From positions 1,798,001-1,862,000 of the forward strand of contig NZ_CP034412.1 in the NCBI RefSeq assembly GCF_006094275.1: a stretch of 64,000 nt of DNA, read 5' to 3'. The notes below the pieces were generated by a model. The model was not told the origin of the DNA and did not search any database. It was given only the letters and a program-made list of their open reading frames with translations. The first letter of the stretch is position 1. Every line of letters begins with the position of its first letter. This DNA is from Glutamicibacter creatinolyticus (lineage in GTDB: Bacteria > Actinomycetota > Actinomycetes > Actinomycetales > Micrococcaceae). The position numbers and the translations under genes are program-made. Of this stretch, positions 8,802-16,972 are shown in pieces.

Positions 8802-8873
8802 GAAAGGTTTGCCGCCCTCATCAGGCAACTCAATAATCATAAGTGAGTTGCCGACTCAGACGCAAATCCAAAC

Positions 8874-9254
8874 CTAGTGTTGTTCCTGAGCGACCTCTGT
8901 CGGCAGATCGATAACCGGGCAATCGGCCCAGAGGCGTTCCAGCGCGTAGAACACCCGGTCTTCCTGGTGCTGCACGTGCACCACGACATCACCGTAGTCC
9001 AGCAGGACCCAACGGCCCATGCCGAAGCCTTCGCGGCGTACTGGGCGCAGGTCAAACTTTTCCAGTAGCTTCGCCTGGATTTCGTCCACGATGGCATTGA
9101 CCTGTGGCTCGGAAGATCCCGAGACGATCAGGAAGGCGTCGGTCACGCCCAGGCGGTCGGCAACATCCAATGCGACCTGGTTTTCGGCCTTCTTCTCGCT
9201 GGCGGCCAGTGCGGCAGCGTGAACAAGTGCGATGGAATCAGCGTGTGCGCCCAT
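8874..9254 (-). CDS. rsfS: Ribosome silencing factor RsfS (YbeB/Iojap family)
   Basis: The protein has 126 residues, the usual size for RsfS. The family pattern is clear: DAFLIVSGSSEPQVNAIVDEI in the middle and GRWVLLDYGDVVVHVQ towards the end. RsfS binds ribosomal protein L14 and blocks subunit joining when nutrients are scarce. AAGGAG lies 12 nt before the ATG. The next gene upstream on this strand ends 61 nt away, and nadD lies one gene further; nadD-rsfS linkage is widespread in bacteria and supports the call. Confidence 0.95.
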   Translation of the reverse strand: MGAHADSIALVHAAALAASEKKAENQVALDVADRLGVTDAFLIVSGSSEPQVNAIVDEIQAKLLEKFDLRPVRREGFGMGRWVLLDYGDVVVHVQHQEDRVFYALERLWADCPVIDLPTEVAQEQH

Positions 9255-9315
9255 ATATTGGAGTGTCTCCTTGACGATGAATTAAGTCAGCTCAATTATA
9301 GTCGATGGACGCAGC

Positions 9316-10869
9316 TTAGTTGTTGAGCATCATGATGATGCCGACAACCAATGCGATCCCGCCCACGGCCAGGGCCGCAATCATGGCCAGGAACATGTTG
9401 TTGGCGCGGCGCACGCCAGCCGTCTGGGCGTCCAGGGGCTGCAGTCCCTGGGCGCTGACGGCGTCGACGCGCGGCATCTGCACCGGGTCGCCCGAAGTGG
9501 CCTGGGCCGAGGTGGCCTGCTCTTCTTCCTTGGGCTTCGGCTTGGCCGCTGGCATGGCTTTCTTCACTGCCGGCTTCTGTGCCGCAGGCTTGGGCGCGGG
9601 CTTGGCCGCTTCCTTCGCCGGGGCTTTACTGTCCGGCTTGGCCTCCGGTTTCTTGCCGGTCTTGTCCGCCGGCTTTTTGGCCGGGGCGATCTTGCCCGTG
9701 GAATCCAGGTCCAGGGACACGCTCTCGGTCTTTGGGCTGGGCACCCCCGAACGTGAGACCTTGTCCTCAAGTTCGCTGATGTTGCCCATCGCGCCGGTGA
9801 AGGGATCCGAGGCGGGAGCTTCTTGTCCGGCCTTGGCGTTCTGCTGACGTAGGCGTTCGCGTTCGGCCGCACGGCGGGAGATGATGGCGGCGCGGGCCGC
9901 CATTTCGCGTTGGTGGGCGAGAACTTCCAGATCGATGTCGTTGTCGTCATCGCGCAGCAGGTTCGGGTCCACTGGCGGCGTGGGGGCACTTTCACGGCGG
10001 GCCGCCAGGGCCTCCTCCACGCTCATAACGGTGGTTTCAGGGGAGTCCTCGTCCTTGGCCGGCTTGGAATTCTGGGGCTTGACCGGGACCGGCTTGGCTG
10101 TCCCGGTGTTCTCCGCCTTCTGTTGTTCGGCCAGGGCCTGCAGACGCAGCTGGCGGCGCGTTAGCGGCTTCGGGTCATCCCCGGGCTCAACGGCGGGAAC
10201 GTGGTTGGTCAGCTGGGAGACTTCCTCCTGCAGCCGACGGCGCTCACGCAGCGCTTCGCGGTCACGTGCACGACGCAGGGACGCGCGCTCCCCCACCGCC
10301 GAGTCGCCGGATTCGCTTTCGCTTGACTGGGCGGCAGGCTTGGAGTCCCCGGCCTTGGCGTCAGTGGGCTTCCCGTTCGGGGTCTTGGCATCCGCCGTTT
10401 TCGAGGCGGGCTTGGCAACTGCAGGCTTGGGAGCAGAGGATTTCGTGGCCGCCGGCTTGGTTGCAACCGGATTCTCGGCAGCGTTTTTTGCCGCCTCAGG
10501 CTTGGCGTGCTGCTGGGTTGCACCGCTCTTGGCGGTGTCCTTTTTGGCCTCGGCAGGCTTGGCGGCGCCGCTCTTGTTGGCAGGCTTCTTGGGTGCCTCA
10601 CCGGTCTTAGGTGCGTTCTGCGGTGTGGATTTTGCGCCCGAAGCGGGCTTCGAGGTGTTCGAACCGGAGGTGGAGGAAGGCCGAGGGGTCTGCTTCCCTG
10701 GGGCTGCGGCGGGTTGCGGAGCCTTCTTGGAATCGGCGCCCTCTTCACGGGCTGCCTGTTCCCTGGCTTCCTGCTCGGCCTTGCTGTTGGCCAGCAGGGC
10801 CTCCATTTCCGCCCGACGCTTTTCACGCAAAGCACGCCGGCTTGAAGCCGGTTGCGTGTTATCGCTCAT
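9316..10869 (-). CDS. Ala/Lys/Pro-rich protein with C-terminal membrane anchor
   Basis: The 517 residues split into three parts. The N-terminal part is charged and helical (RRALREKRRAEMEALLANSK). A long low-complexity stretch of AKPA/KPAA-type repeats (about residues 45-190) is interrupted by recurring R/E-rich segments (SLRRARDREALRERRR, LTRRQLRLQALAEQQK). After more AKP-rich sequence, one hydrophobic helix near the end (MIAALAVGGIALVVGIIMML) would anchor the protein with its bulk in the cytoplasm. There is no signal peptide and no enzyme motif. It sits between nadD and rsfS. Function unknown; a scaffold or nucleic-acid-binding role is only a guess from the charge. Confidence 0.75.
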   Translation of the reverse strand: MSDNTQPASSRRALREKRRAEMEALLANSKAEQEAREQAAREEGADSKKAPQPAAAPGKQTPRPSSTSGSNTSKPASGAKSTPQNAPKTGEAPKKPANKSGAAKPAEAKKDTAKSGATQQHAKPEAAKNAAENPVATKPAATKSSAPKPAVAKPASKTADAKTPNGKPTDAKAGDSKPAAQSSESESGDSAVGERASLRRARDREALRERRRLQEEVSQLTNHVPAVEPGDDPKPLTRRQLRLQALAEQQKAENTGTAKPVPVKPQNSKPAKDEDSPETTVMSVEEALAARRESAPTPPVDPNLLRDDDNDIDLEVLAHQREMAARAAIISRRAAERERLRQQNAKAGQEAPASDPFTGAMGNISELEDKVSRSGVPSPKTESVSLDLDSTGKIAPAKKPADKTGKKPEAKPDSKAPAKEAAKPAPKPAAQKPAVKKAMPAAKPKPKEEEQATSAQATSGDPVQMPRVDAVSAQGLQPLDAQTAGVRRANNMFLAMIAALAVGGIALVVGIIMMLNN

Positions 10870-10920
10870 CCTGTCCTTCTCCCGACCGCGTAGACTTCTG
10901 CATGCACCCTTACCAAGTGA

Positions 10921-11553
10921 TTATGCCGTGTTTTGGGTGCCACTTTCAGGCTGCGACTCGGTATAGAGCCCATATTTTGCAATGTACTGCACCACACCAT
11001 CCGGCACCAAGTACCATACCGGTTTTCCCTGTCCTACGCGGGCCCGGCAATCCGTGGAGGAGATCGACAGTGCCGGGATCTCCAGTTCGGAGGCGCTGGA
11101 CTGTGCGACTTCCGGCATCTGGTGCCCGGGACGGGTGACCCCCACGAAGTGTGCCTGATTCCACAGTTCGTCGGCGTTCTTCCAGCTCATGATCTGGCTC
11201 ATTGCGTCGGCGCCGGTGATGAAGAACAGTTCGGCCTCGGGGCGTTCGGCCCGCAGGTCGCGCAGCGTGTCGATCGTGTACGTCGGCCCCTCGCGGTCGA
11301 TGTCGACGCGGCTGACGGTGAAGCGCGGGTTGGACGCGGTGGCGATCACGGTCATCAGGTAGCGCTGCTCGGCGGGGGTGACCTTCCGGTCGGCCTTCTG
11401 CCATGGCTCACCGGTGGGAACGAACACCACTTCGTCCAGGTCGTATTCGGCAGCGACTTCGCTGGCGGCGACGAGGTGGCCGTTGTGGATGGGGTCAAAA
11501 GTACCGCCCATCACGCCGAGGCGGAATGGGCGGTGCTGTGCTGTTGAATTCAC
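10921..11553 (-). CDS. nadD: Nicotinate-nucleotide adenylyltransferase
   Basis: NadD joins nicotinate mononucleotide and ATP to give deamido-NAD in NAD synthesis. The 210-residue protein begins with the nucleotidyltransferase signature [15 protein letters not shown] (GxFxPxHxGH, residues 14-28) and carries a late [10 protein letters not shown] segment equivalent to the ISxTxxR nucleotide-binding motif. The start is GTG at 11553, 6 nt after the stop of the small membrane protein gene. The same family of genes (proA upstream, rsfS downstream) is typical of this locus. Confidence 0.95.
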   Translation of the reverse strand: MNSTAQHRPFRLGVMGGTFDPIHNGHLVAASEVAAEYDLDEVVFVPTGEPWQKADRKVTPAEQRYLMTVIATASNPRFTVSRVDIDREGPTYTIDTLRDLRAERPEAELFFITGADAMSQIMSWKNADELWNQAHFVGVTRPGHQMPEVAQSSASELEIPALSISSTDCRARVGQGKPVWYLVPDGVVQYIAKYGLYTESQPESGTQNTA

Positions 11554-11559
11554 CGGGGC

Positions 11560-11769
11560 CTAGTGTTTGGTCTCGTGCACCTTGGTCTGGCGGTGGATGT
11601 CGTGCGGTTCCGGCTTCACCTGGTGGCGGTTGCCGACGTTGGTGTACGACATGGTGATCAGCAGGCCGACCATCAGCGCGACGAAAATGCCCACACCGAT
11701 CAGCAGTGCCCAGGTCTCGCCTGAGAGGGATGAGGTGGAGGCTGCGGTAGCCAGGTTCAGCGCGTTCAA
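11560..11769 (-). CDS. Small single-pass membrane protein, function unknown
   Basis: A 69-residue protein starting at TTG, with GGAG 6 nt upstream. It has one transmembrane segment (ETWALLIGVGIFVALMVGLL, about residues 18-38) and a basic, His-rich tail (GNRHQVKPEPHDIHRQTK). It lies between proA and nadD in the same direction. No family recognised; reading frame, ribosome site and tight spacing to nadD argue that it is real. Confidence 0.65.
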   Translation of the reverse strand: MNALNLATAASTSSLSGETWALLIGVGIFVALMVGLLITMSYTNVGNRHQVKPEPHDIHRQTKVHETKH

Positions 11770-11865
11770 CTAACTCTCCAGATATTCTTGGTGATCAACG
11801 GCCTGCCATCGATCGTTTGTGAATAGTTTGTTCTTCTACATCGTACCGAAAACAGGTTGCAGAAA

Positions 11866-13194
11866 CTATTTGCGGATGTGCCCGTCGCCCTGCACGATCC
11901 ACTTGGTGGTGGTCAGCTCCGCCAGCCCCATTGGCCCGCGGGCGTGCATTTTCTGGGTGGAGATCCCCACCTCGGCGCCCAAGCCCAGCTGCCCGCCGTC
12001 GGTGAAGCGGGTGGAGGCGTTGACGATCACCGCGGCCGAGTCGACCTCGGCCACGAAGCGTTCGGAGTTTTGCAGGCTGCTGGTGATGATGGCCTCGGTG
12101 TGCCCGGTGGAGTATTCGGCAATGTGCTCCATGGCCTCATCGATCCCGTCCACGACCTTCACTGCGATTTGCAGGTCCAGGTATTCGTTGGCCCAGTCCT
12201 GCTCATCGGCCTGGACCGGGTCCAGGCCCTCGGCCAGCTCGGCGGCGCGCGGGTCGGTGTGCAGGCGCACCCCGGCCTTGGACAGCTCCTTTAGCACGCT
12301 GCGTCCGGCGGCCGCGTCCTGGTGGATCAGCAGCGTCTCCACGGTGTTGCACACACTCGGGCGCTGGGTTTTCGCGTTGAGCAGGATGTCCACTGCGGTG
12401 TCGGTGTCCGCCGACTCGTCGATGAAGATGTGCACGTTGCCTTCACCGGTCTCGATGACCGGCACCTTGGCGGTGGTGACCACCCGCTGGATCAGTTCGC
12501 GTCCACCGCGCGGGATCAGCACGTCGATCTTGCCGCGCGCCCCCATCAGGGCATCGGCTCCGGGGCGTCCGTATTCATCCACGGAGATCACGATGTCCCG
12601 CGGCAGCGAGACCTTCTCCAGGGCGTCGCGGATCAGCCCGACCAATGCGAGGTTGGAGTTCAGGGCGGCCGAACCGCCGCGCAGCAGGACCGCGTTGCCG
12701 CTTTTCAGGGCTAGCCCGGCGATGTCCACGGTCACGTTCGGCCGGGCTTCGTAGATGGTGCCGACCACGCCCATGGGCACGCTGACCTGGCGCATGCGCA
12801 GCCCGTTGGGCAGGGTTTCCCCGCGCAGCACGGTGCCCACCGGGTCCGGCAGTCCGGCCAGCTCCTCCAGTGCGCCGATCAGTCCGTCGATGCGGGCTTC
12901 ATCCAGCTTCAGCCGGTCCAGCATGGCAGCGGAGGTGCCGTTGGCGCGCCCGGCCTCCAGGTCCTTGGCGTTGGCCTGCAGGATGGAGGCGCGGTTGGCG
13001 TCCAGGGTGGCGCCGATCTGGCGCAGGGCGCGGTCCTTCCAGTCCCGGTTGGCGCGCGCCAGCAGGCGTGAGGCCTTCCGGGCCCGGTCGGCCAGGCGGT
13101 AGACCTGTTCGGTCACGTCCTGGCCCTGGCCGGCGGCGGCGTCGGTGGCGTGCTGGCCCTGGTCGTTGGCGGGGGTGGCGGCATGCAGACTCAT
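11866..13194 (-). CDS. proA: Gamma-glutamyl phosphate reductase (proline synthesis)
   Basis: ProA reduces glutamyl 5-phosphate with NADPH to the semialdehyde. The 442-residue protein has the ALDH-superfamily layout: MGVVGTIYEARPNVT, the catalytic Cys in QRPSVCNTVETLL, and C-terminal GLGAEVGISTQKMHARGP. I take the ATG at 13194, 22 nt after the proB stop. Its GGAGG is only 1 nt upstream, which is too close, so the true start could differ by a few codons. An ATG at 13242 would overlap proB. It is the second step after ProB, encoded just upstream. Confidence 0.95.
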   Translation of the reverse strand: MSLHAATPANDQGQHATDAAAGQGQDVTEQVYRLADRARKASRLLARANRDWKDRALRQIGATLDANRASILQANAKDLEAGRANGTSAAMLDRLKLDEARIDGLIGALEELAGLPDPVGTVLRGETLPNGLRMRQVSVPMGVVGTIYEARPNVTVDIAGLALKSGNAVLLRGGSAALNSNLALVGLIRDALEKVSLPRDIVISVDEYGRPGADALMGARGKIDVLIPRGGRELIQRVVTTAKVPVIETGEGNVHIFIDESADTDTAVDILLNAKTQRPSVCNTVETLLIHQDAAAGRSVLKELSKAGVRLHTDPRAAELAEGLDPVQADEQDWANEYLDLQIAVKVVDGIDEAMEHIAEYSTGHTEAIITSSLQNSERFVAEVDSAAVIVNASTRFTDGGQLGLGAEVGISTQKMHARGPMGLAELTTTKWIVQGDGHIRK

Positions 13195-13216
13195 GCCTCC
13201 ATGATAGGAATTGGCC

Positions 13217-14362
13217 CTAGACCAAGGCCAGATCGTCGACATGAATCACGGCCCGTTCGTAACCTTCACCCAGCCAGGTGGCCAGCTGGCTGGTGGTGCG
13301 TCCGAGCATGGCCGGCAGCTCGTGGGAGGCGTAGTTGACCAGCCCGCGGGCCAGCACGGCGCCATGCTCGTTGCAGACCTCCACCGCGTCCCCGGCCTCG
13401 AACTCACCGTGCACGGCGGTGATGCCCGCGGCCAGCAGCGAGTTTTCCCCGCTGCACACCGCCCGGGTGGCTCCGGCGTCAATGTAGAGCTTGCCCTGCG
13501 GCTTGGCCAGGTGGGCCAGCCACACGTCGCGTGCCGAACGGCGGGTGTTGCGGGCGGCGAACCAGGTGCCCACGTCCTTCCCGGCCAGCGCGTCGGCCGC
13601 GTTCTCGGCGCTGGTCACCAGCGCCGGGATGCCCGAGGAGGAGCTCATTACCGCGGCCTCGACCTTGGTGATCATCCCGCCGGTGCCCACCCCGGCCTCC
13701 CCCGGGGTGCCCAGGTTCACGGCCTCCAGTTCGCTGGGGTTCTTGATCAGGGCGATGCGCTGCCCGCCGTGGCGGGGGTGCGCGTCGTACACGGAGTCCA
13801 CGTCGGAGAACAGCAGCAGCGCGTCGGCCTTGATCAGGTGGGCGACCAGGGAGGCGAGCCGGTCGTTGTCCCCGAAGCGGATTTCGTGGGTGGCCACCGT
13901 GTCGTTTTCGTTCACGATCGACAGCACCCCCAGGTTCAGCAGCCGCACCAGGGAGCGCAGCGCGTTCGTGTAGGTTTGCCGGCGGCGCAGGTCATCGGCG
14001 GTGAGCAGCACCTGGGCGACGGTCAGCTCGTGGGCGGCGAACTCGGTGGTGTACTGGGCCAGCAGCAGGCCCTGGCCGACGGCGGCGGCCGCCTGCTGGG
14101 TGGCCAGGTCCTTGGGGCGCTTGGCCAGGCCCAGCGGGGCCAGCCCGGCGGCGACCGCACCGGAGGAAACCAGCACCACCTCGGTGCCGGCCTTCACGGT
14201 GGCGGCCAGCGCGTCCACCAGGGCGGAGAGCCGTTCGTGCGAGATCCCGCCGTCCACCGTGGTCAGCGAGGAGGAGCCGACCTTGACCACCAGCCGCTGC
14301 GCCTGCGGCAGCTGGTGGCGGGAGGTGATGGCCGACAGCGTCTTGGTGGCACGTACGCTCAT
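13217..14362 (-). CDS. proB: Glutamate 5-kinase with PUA domain
   Basis: ProB phosphorylates glutamate, the committed and usually proline-inhibited step. The 381 residues contain an amino-acid-kinase domain: RLVVKVGSSSLT near residue 23, VLVSSGAVAAG, VNENDTVA, and GTGGMITKVEAA. A C-terminal PUA domain spans about residues 275-370 (KGKLYIDAGATRAVC-like stretch onwards), as in the long bacterial form. It is followed at 22 nt by proA and preceded at 50 nt by obg. Confidence 0.96.
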   Translation of the reverse strand: MSVRATKTLSAITSRHQLPQAQRLVVKVGSSSLTTVDGGISHERLSALVDALAATVKAGTEVVLVSSGAVAAGLAPLGLAKRPKDLATQQAAAAVGQGLLLAQYTTEFAAHELTVAQVLLTADDLRRRQTYTNALRSLVRLLNLGVLSIVNENDTVATHEIRFGDNDRLASLVAHLIKADALLLFSDVDSVYDAHPRHGGQRIALIKNPSELEAVNLGTPGEAGVGTGGMITKVEAAVMSSSSGIPALVTSAENAADALAGKDVGTWFAARNTRRSARDVWLAHLAKPQGKLYIDAGATRAVCSGENSLLAAGITAVHGEFEAGDAVEVCNEHGAVLARGLVNYASHELPAMLGRTTSQLATWLGEGYERAVIHVDDLALV

Positions 14363-14412
14363 GAAGGTGGTTCTTCCCCTGCCTGGTTCCTGCGGCCCGT
14401 GGCGGGCCGGTG

Positions 14413-15999
14413 CTAGTCTTCCTCGGTCTGCCCGGTCTCGGCCGCGGCGCGCCGGGCGTTCTTGCCCTGCACGCTTTCGGTCCAGATCCCGGCCTTGCGC
14501 TCGGCTTCCAGTTCGGCGCGGGCCGCGGCCTTGGCGGCCTTGCGTTCCTCGTGCTCGGCGCGCTTCTGTTCGCGGGTGGGACGGCTGCGGTCTTCCAGGC
14601 GCACGTCCTCGCCGCGGCGCGAACCGCCCAGCAGCTCGGCCCCGGCGGCCATGGTCGGCTCCCAGTCAAAGACGACCGCGTTGTCCTCGGCGCCGATGAC
14701 CACCGCGTCCCCGGGGCGGGCCCCGGACTTGAACAGTGCGTCCTCCACGCCCAGCCGGTTCAGCCGGTCGGCCAGGTAGCCCACGGCCTCGTCGTTGGAG
14801 AAGTCGGTCTGCAGGATCCAGCGTTCGGGCTTCTCCCCGATGACCCGCCACAGCGGTTCCAGGTTCTGCTCCTCGCGGCGGATCGTGAATTCCTGGCGGT
14901 TCACCGAGCGCGGGCGAACCACCGGCACCTCCACCACGGGGGCGGCGTGCTCCAGCTTGGCGCGCTCCTCCTCCACCAATTCAGCCATGGCGAAGGACAG
15001 TTCGCGCAATCCGTTACGCGACAGGGCCGAGACCTCGAACACCCGGTAGCCGCGCTTTTCCAGTTCGGGGCGCACGAATTCGGCCATGTCCTGCCCGTCG
15101 GGCATGTCGACCTTGTTCAGCGCCACCAGCTTGGGGCGTTCGCTGAGCGGGATGATGGTCCCGTCGGTCCCGGCGTAGGAGGAGTCGACCTCGTAGGCGG
15201 CCAGTTCGGCCTCGATGACCTCCAGGTCGGTGATCGGGTCGCGCTCCGATTCCAGGGACGCGCAGTCCAGCACGTGCACGATCGCGGCGCAGCGCTCAAC
15301 GTGGCGCAGGAACTCGTGACCCAGCCCCTTGCCCTCGGAGGCGCCGGGGATCAGCCCGGGCACGTCGGCCACGGTGTAGCGCACTTCCCCGGCCTGCACC
15401 ACGCCCAGGTTCGGCACCAGGGTGGTGAACGGGTAGTCGGCGATCTTCGGACGCGCCGCGGACAGCGCGGCGATCAGCGAGGACTTGCCGGCCGAGGGGT
15501 AGCCGACCAGGGCGATGTCCGCCACGGACTTCAGCTCCAGGACCACGTCCTGCTCCTGGCCGGGGATGCCCAGCAGCGCGAAGCCCGGGGCCTTGCGCTT
15601 GTCCGAGGCGATGGCGGCGTTGCCCAGCCCGCCCTGCCCGCCGGCGGCCGCCAGGTAGCGGTCCCCCGGGTTGATCAGGTCGGCCAGGATGTCCCCGGCA
15701 CGGTTCTTCACCACGGTGCCGGCCGGGACCGGCAGCACCAGGTCCACGCCCTGCTTGCCCGGGCGCAGCCCGCCCTTGCCCGGTTCGCCGTTGCTGGCCT
15801 TGCGGTGCGGCAGGTGGTGGTAGTCCAGCAGCGTGGTGACCTGTGGGGAGACTTCGAGGATGATGTCGCCGCCGTTGCCTCCGTTGCCGCCGTCGGGGCC
15901 GCCGAGGGGCTTGAATTTCTCGCGTCGGATGGACACGCACCCATGTCCGCCGTTTCCGGCGGTGGCATGCAGGGTGACGCGGTCAACGAATGAAGCCAC
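14413..15999 (-). CDS. obg: GTPase Obg/CgtA
   Basis: Obg is an essential GTPase tied to 50S ribosome assembly and stress. The 528-residue protein has the glycine-rich Obg fold ([13 protein letters not shown]), the G domain with P-loop [10 protein letters not shown], switch region [14 protein letters not shown] and NKVD, and a C-terminal OCT domain typical of Gram-positives, followed by a charged tail ([17 protein letters not shown]). I chose the GTG at 15999 ([15 protein letters not shown]) because the family starts there and AAGGAG lies 10 nt upstream; an ATG at 16038 has no support. Confidence 0.97.
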   Translation of the reverse strand: MASFVDRVTLHATAGNGGHGCVSIRREKFKPLGGPDGGNGGNGGDIILEVSPQVTTLLDYHHLPHRKASNGEPGKGGLRPGKQGVDLVLPVPAGTVVKNRAGDILADLINPGDRYLAAAGGQGGLGNAAIASDKRKAPGFALLGIPGQEQDVVLELKSVADIALVGYPSAGKSSLIAALSAARPKIADYPFTTLVPNLGVVQAGEVRYTVADVPGLIPGASEGKGLGHEFLRHVERCAAIVHVLDCASLESERDPITDLEVIEAELAAYEVDSSYAGTDGTIIPLSERPKLVALNKVDMPDGQDMAEFVRPELEKRGYRVFEVSALSRNGLRELSFAMAELVEEERAKLEHAAPVVEVPVVRPRSVNRQEFTIRREEQNLEPLWRVIGEKPERWILQTDFSNDEAVGYLADRLNRLGVEDALFKSGARPGDAVVIGAEDNAVVFDWEPTMAAGAELLGGSRRGEDVRLEDRSRPTREQKRAEHEERKAAKAAARAELEAERKAGIWTESVQGKNARRAAAETGQTEED

Positions 16000-16065
16000 G
16001 GGGGTTCTTCTCCTTGGTTCTGGCGGTGCAAAAGACACTCGCCATTAAGTTTAGCGAAACGCACG

Positions 16066-16099
16066 CAAGGGGTGGGCCGGTAATCCGACCCACCCCTTG
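16066..16099 (-). terminator. Hairpin between rpmA and obg (attenuator or terminator)
   Basis: Arms at 16066-16080 and 16085-16099 pair over 15 positions with one mismatch around a TAAT loop. No T-run follows on the minus strand. It may reduce read-through from the abundant rplU-rpmA transcript into obg or mark an RNA-processing point. Confidence 0.5.
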
Positions 16100-16131
16100 G
16101 CGTACTAAAAAGTTTTGCCTGGTGCCTAGAA

Positions 16132-16386
16132 CTAGGCGGCAGAAACGATGTTCACCACGCGGCGACCACGACGGGTGCCGAACTCAACCGCACCGGCGGT
16201 CAGGGCGAACAGGGTGTCGTCCTTGCCACGTCCCACACCGTTGCCCGGGTGGAAGTGGGTGCCACGCTGGCGCACGATGATCTCGCCGGCGTTGACTTCC
16301 TGGCCGCCGAAGCGCTTTACACCCAGGAACTGCGGGTTGGAGTCGCGACCATTCTTGGTCGAGCTCGCACCTTTCTTACTTGCCAT
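16132..16386 (-). CDS. rpmA: Ribosomal protein L27
   Basis: An 84-residue basic protein with [19 protein letters not shown] at the N-terminus and [20 protein letters not shown] in the centre, both diagnostic of L27. The N-terminus reaches the peptidyl-transferase centre. It starts directly with MASKKG and lacks the cleaved extension found in Firmicutes. It is 53 nt downstream of rplU, the universal pairing. Confidence 0.98.
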   Translation of the reverse strand: MASKKGASSTKNGRDSNPQFLGVKRFGGQEVNAGEIIVRQRGTHFHPGNGVGRGKDDTLFALTAGAVEFGTRRGRRVVNIVSAA

Positions 16387-16439
16387 AGCTTAAACCTCTT
16401 TCGCTACAAATTTTCTTGATCTCTACGATACGCCAGAAA

Positions 16440-16748
16440 TTAGGCGATCGAGGTGACCTTGACCTTGGTCAAGGCGGCACGGAAGCCCTGGCGCTTCTTG
16501 TAACCGGTCTTGTTCTTGTACTTCTGGATGACGATCTTCGGACCGCGGAGGTTCTCAACGACCTCGGCGGTGACCTTGACCTTGGCCAGATCGGCAGCAG
16601 CGGAAGTTACCTTCTCGCCATCCACCAGCAGCAGGGCCGGAAGCTCAATGGAGCTGCCTTCGGCAGCCTGAAGACGGTCAACGGTAATGAGGTCTCCAAC
16701 GGAAACCTTTTCCTGGTGGCCGCCAGCGCGGACAATTGCGTACACCAC
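16440..16748 (-). CDS. rplU: Ribosomal protein L21
   Basis: The 102-residue protein has [17 protein letters not shown] at the start and [20 protein letters not shown] at the end, the L21 signature that contacts 23S rRNA. I chose the GTG at 16748 because it gives the family's usual length and AAGTGAG sits about 7 nt upstream. An ATG at 16778 would add ten residues ([10 protein letters not shown]) with no ribosome site. First gene of the rplU-rpmA unit. Confidence 0.93.
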   Translation of the reverse strand: MVYAIVRAGGHQEKVSVGDLITVDRLQAAEGSSIELPALLLVDGEKVTSAAADLAKVKVTAEVVENLRGPKIVIQKYKNKTGYKKRQGFRAALTKVKVTSIA

Positions 16749-16809
16749 GTGGGTACTCACTTCTACTCGACGTTTCATTGTCTTACGGCGCAGAAATCAA
16801 CCCGTATTC

Positions 16810-16815
16810 CTTATA
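16810..16815 (-). promoter_or_regulatory. Candidate -10 element of rplU
   Basis: TATAAG on the minus strand matches the -10 consensus at five of six positions, about 62 nt before the rplU start and downstream of the rne terminator hairpin. No good -35 is seen at normal spacing. Confidence 0.3.
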
Positions 16816-16920
16816 CAGCGGAACGACCTGGGGATCTCATGCGCTTGTGCCGTGACGCCGAGCGGACAAAACCGTGATCTTGGCGTTTAGCACCGATGAA
16901 CCAGATTACGCTAGGAAAGC

Positions 16921-16952
16921 GTGCCGGGGCAAATGAAAACCCGCCCCGGCGC
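16921..16952 (-). terminator. Terminator-like hairpin after rne
   Basis: Arms 16921-16930 and 16943-16952 form a 10-bp GC-rich stem (one G-U) with a 12-nt loop, 21 nt after the rne stop. Only a short T stretch follows on the minus strand. Confidence 0.5.
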
Positions 16953-16972
16953 GCCCTGCGTGATCAGGATCA

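Noticed and set aside
7378-8877. A single 499-codon plus-strand gene
   Set aside because: The frame strings together antisense of other genes, the second part of the recombinase remnant, a terminator and the antisense of tRNA-Ala. Only the recombinase part is homologous to a known protein.
13211-15993. Long plus-strand open frames (about 400 and 530 codons) opposite proB and obg
   Set aside because: They mirror the codon pattern of the high-GC minus-strand genes and give Gly/Gln/Val-rich translations without any family motif, while the minus-strand frames match ProB and Obg throughout.
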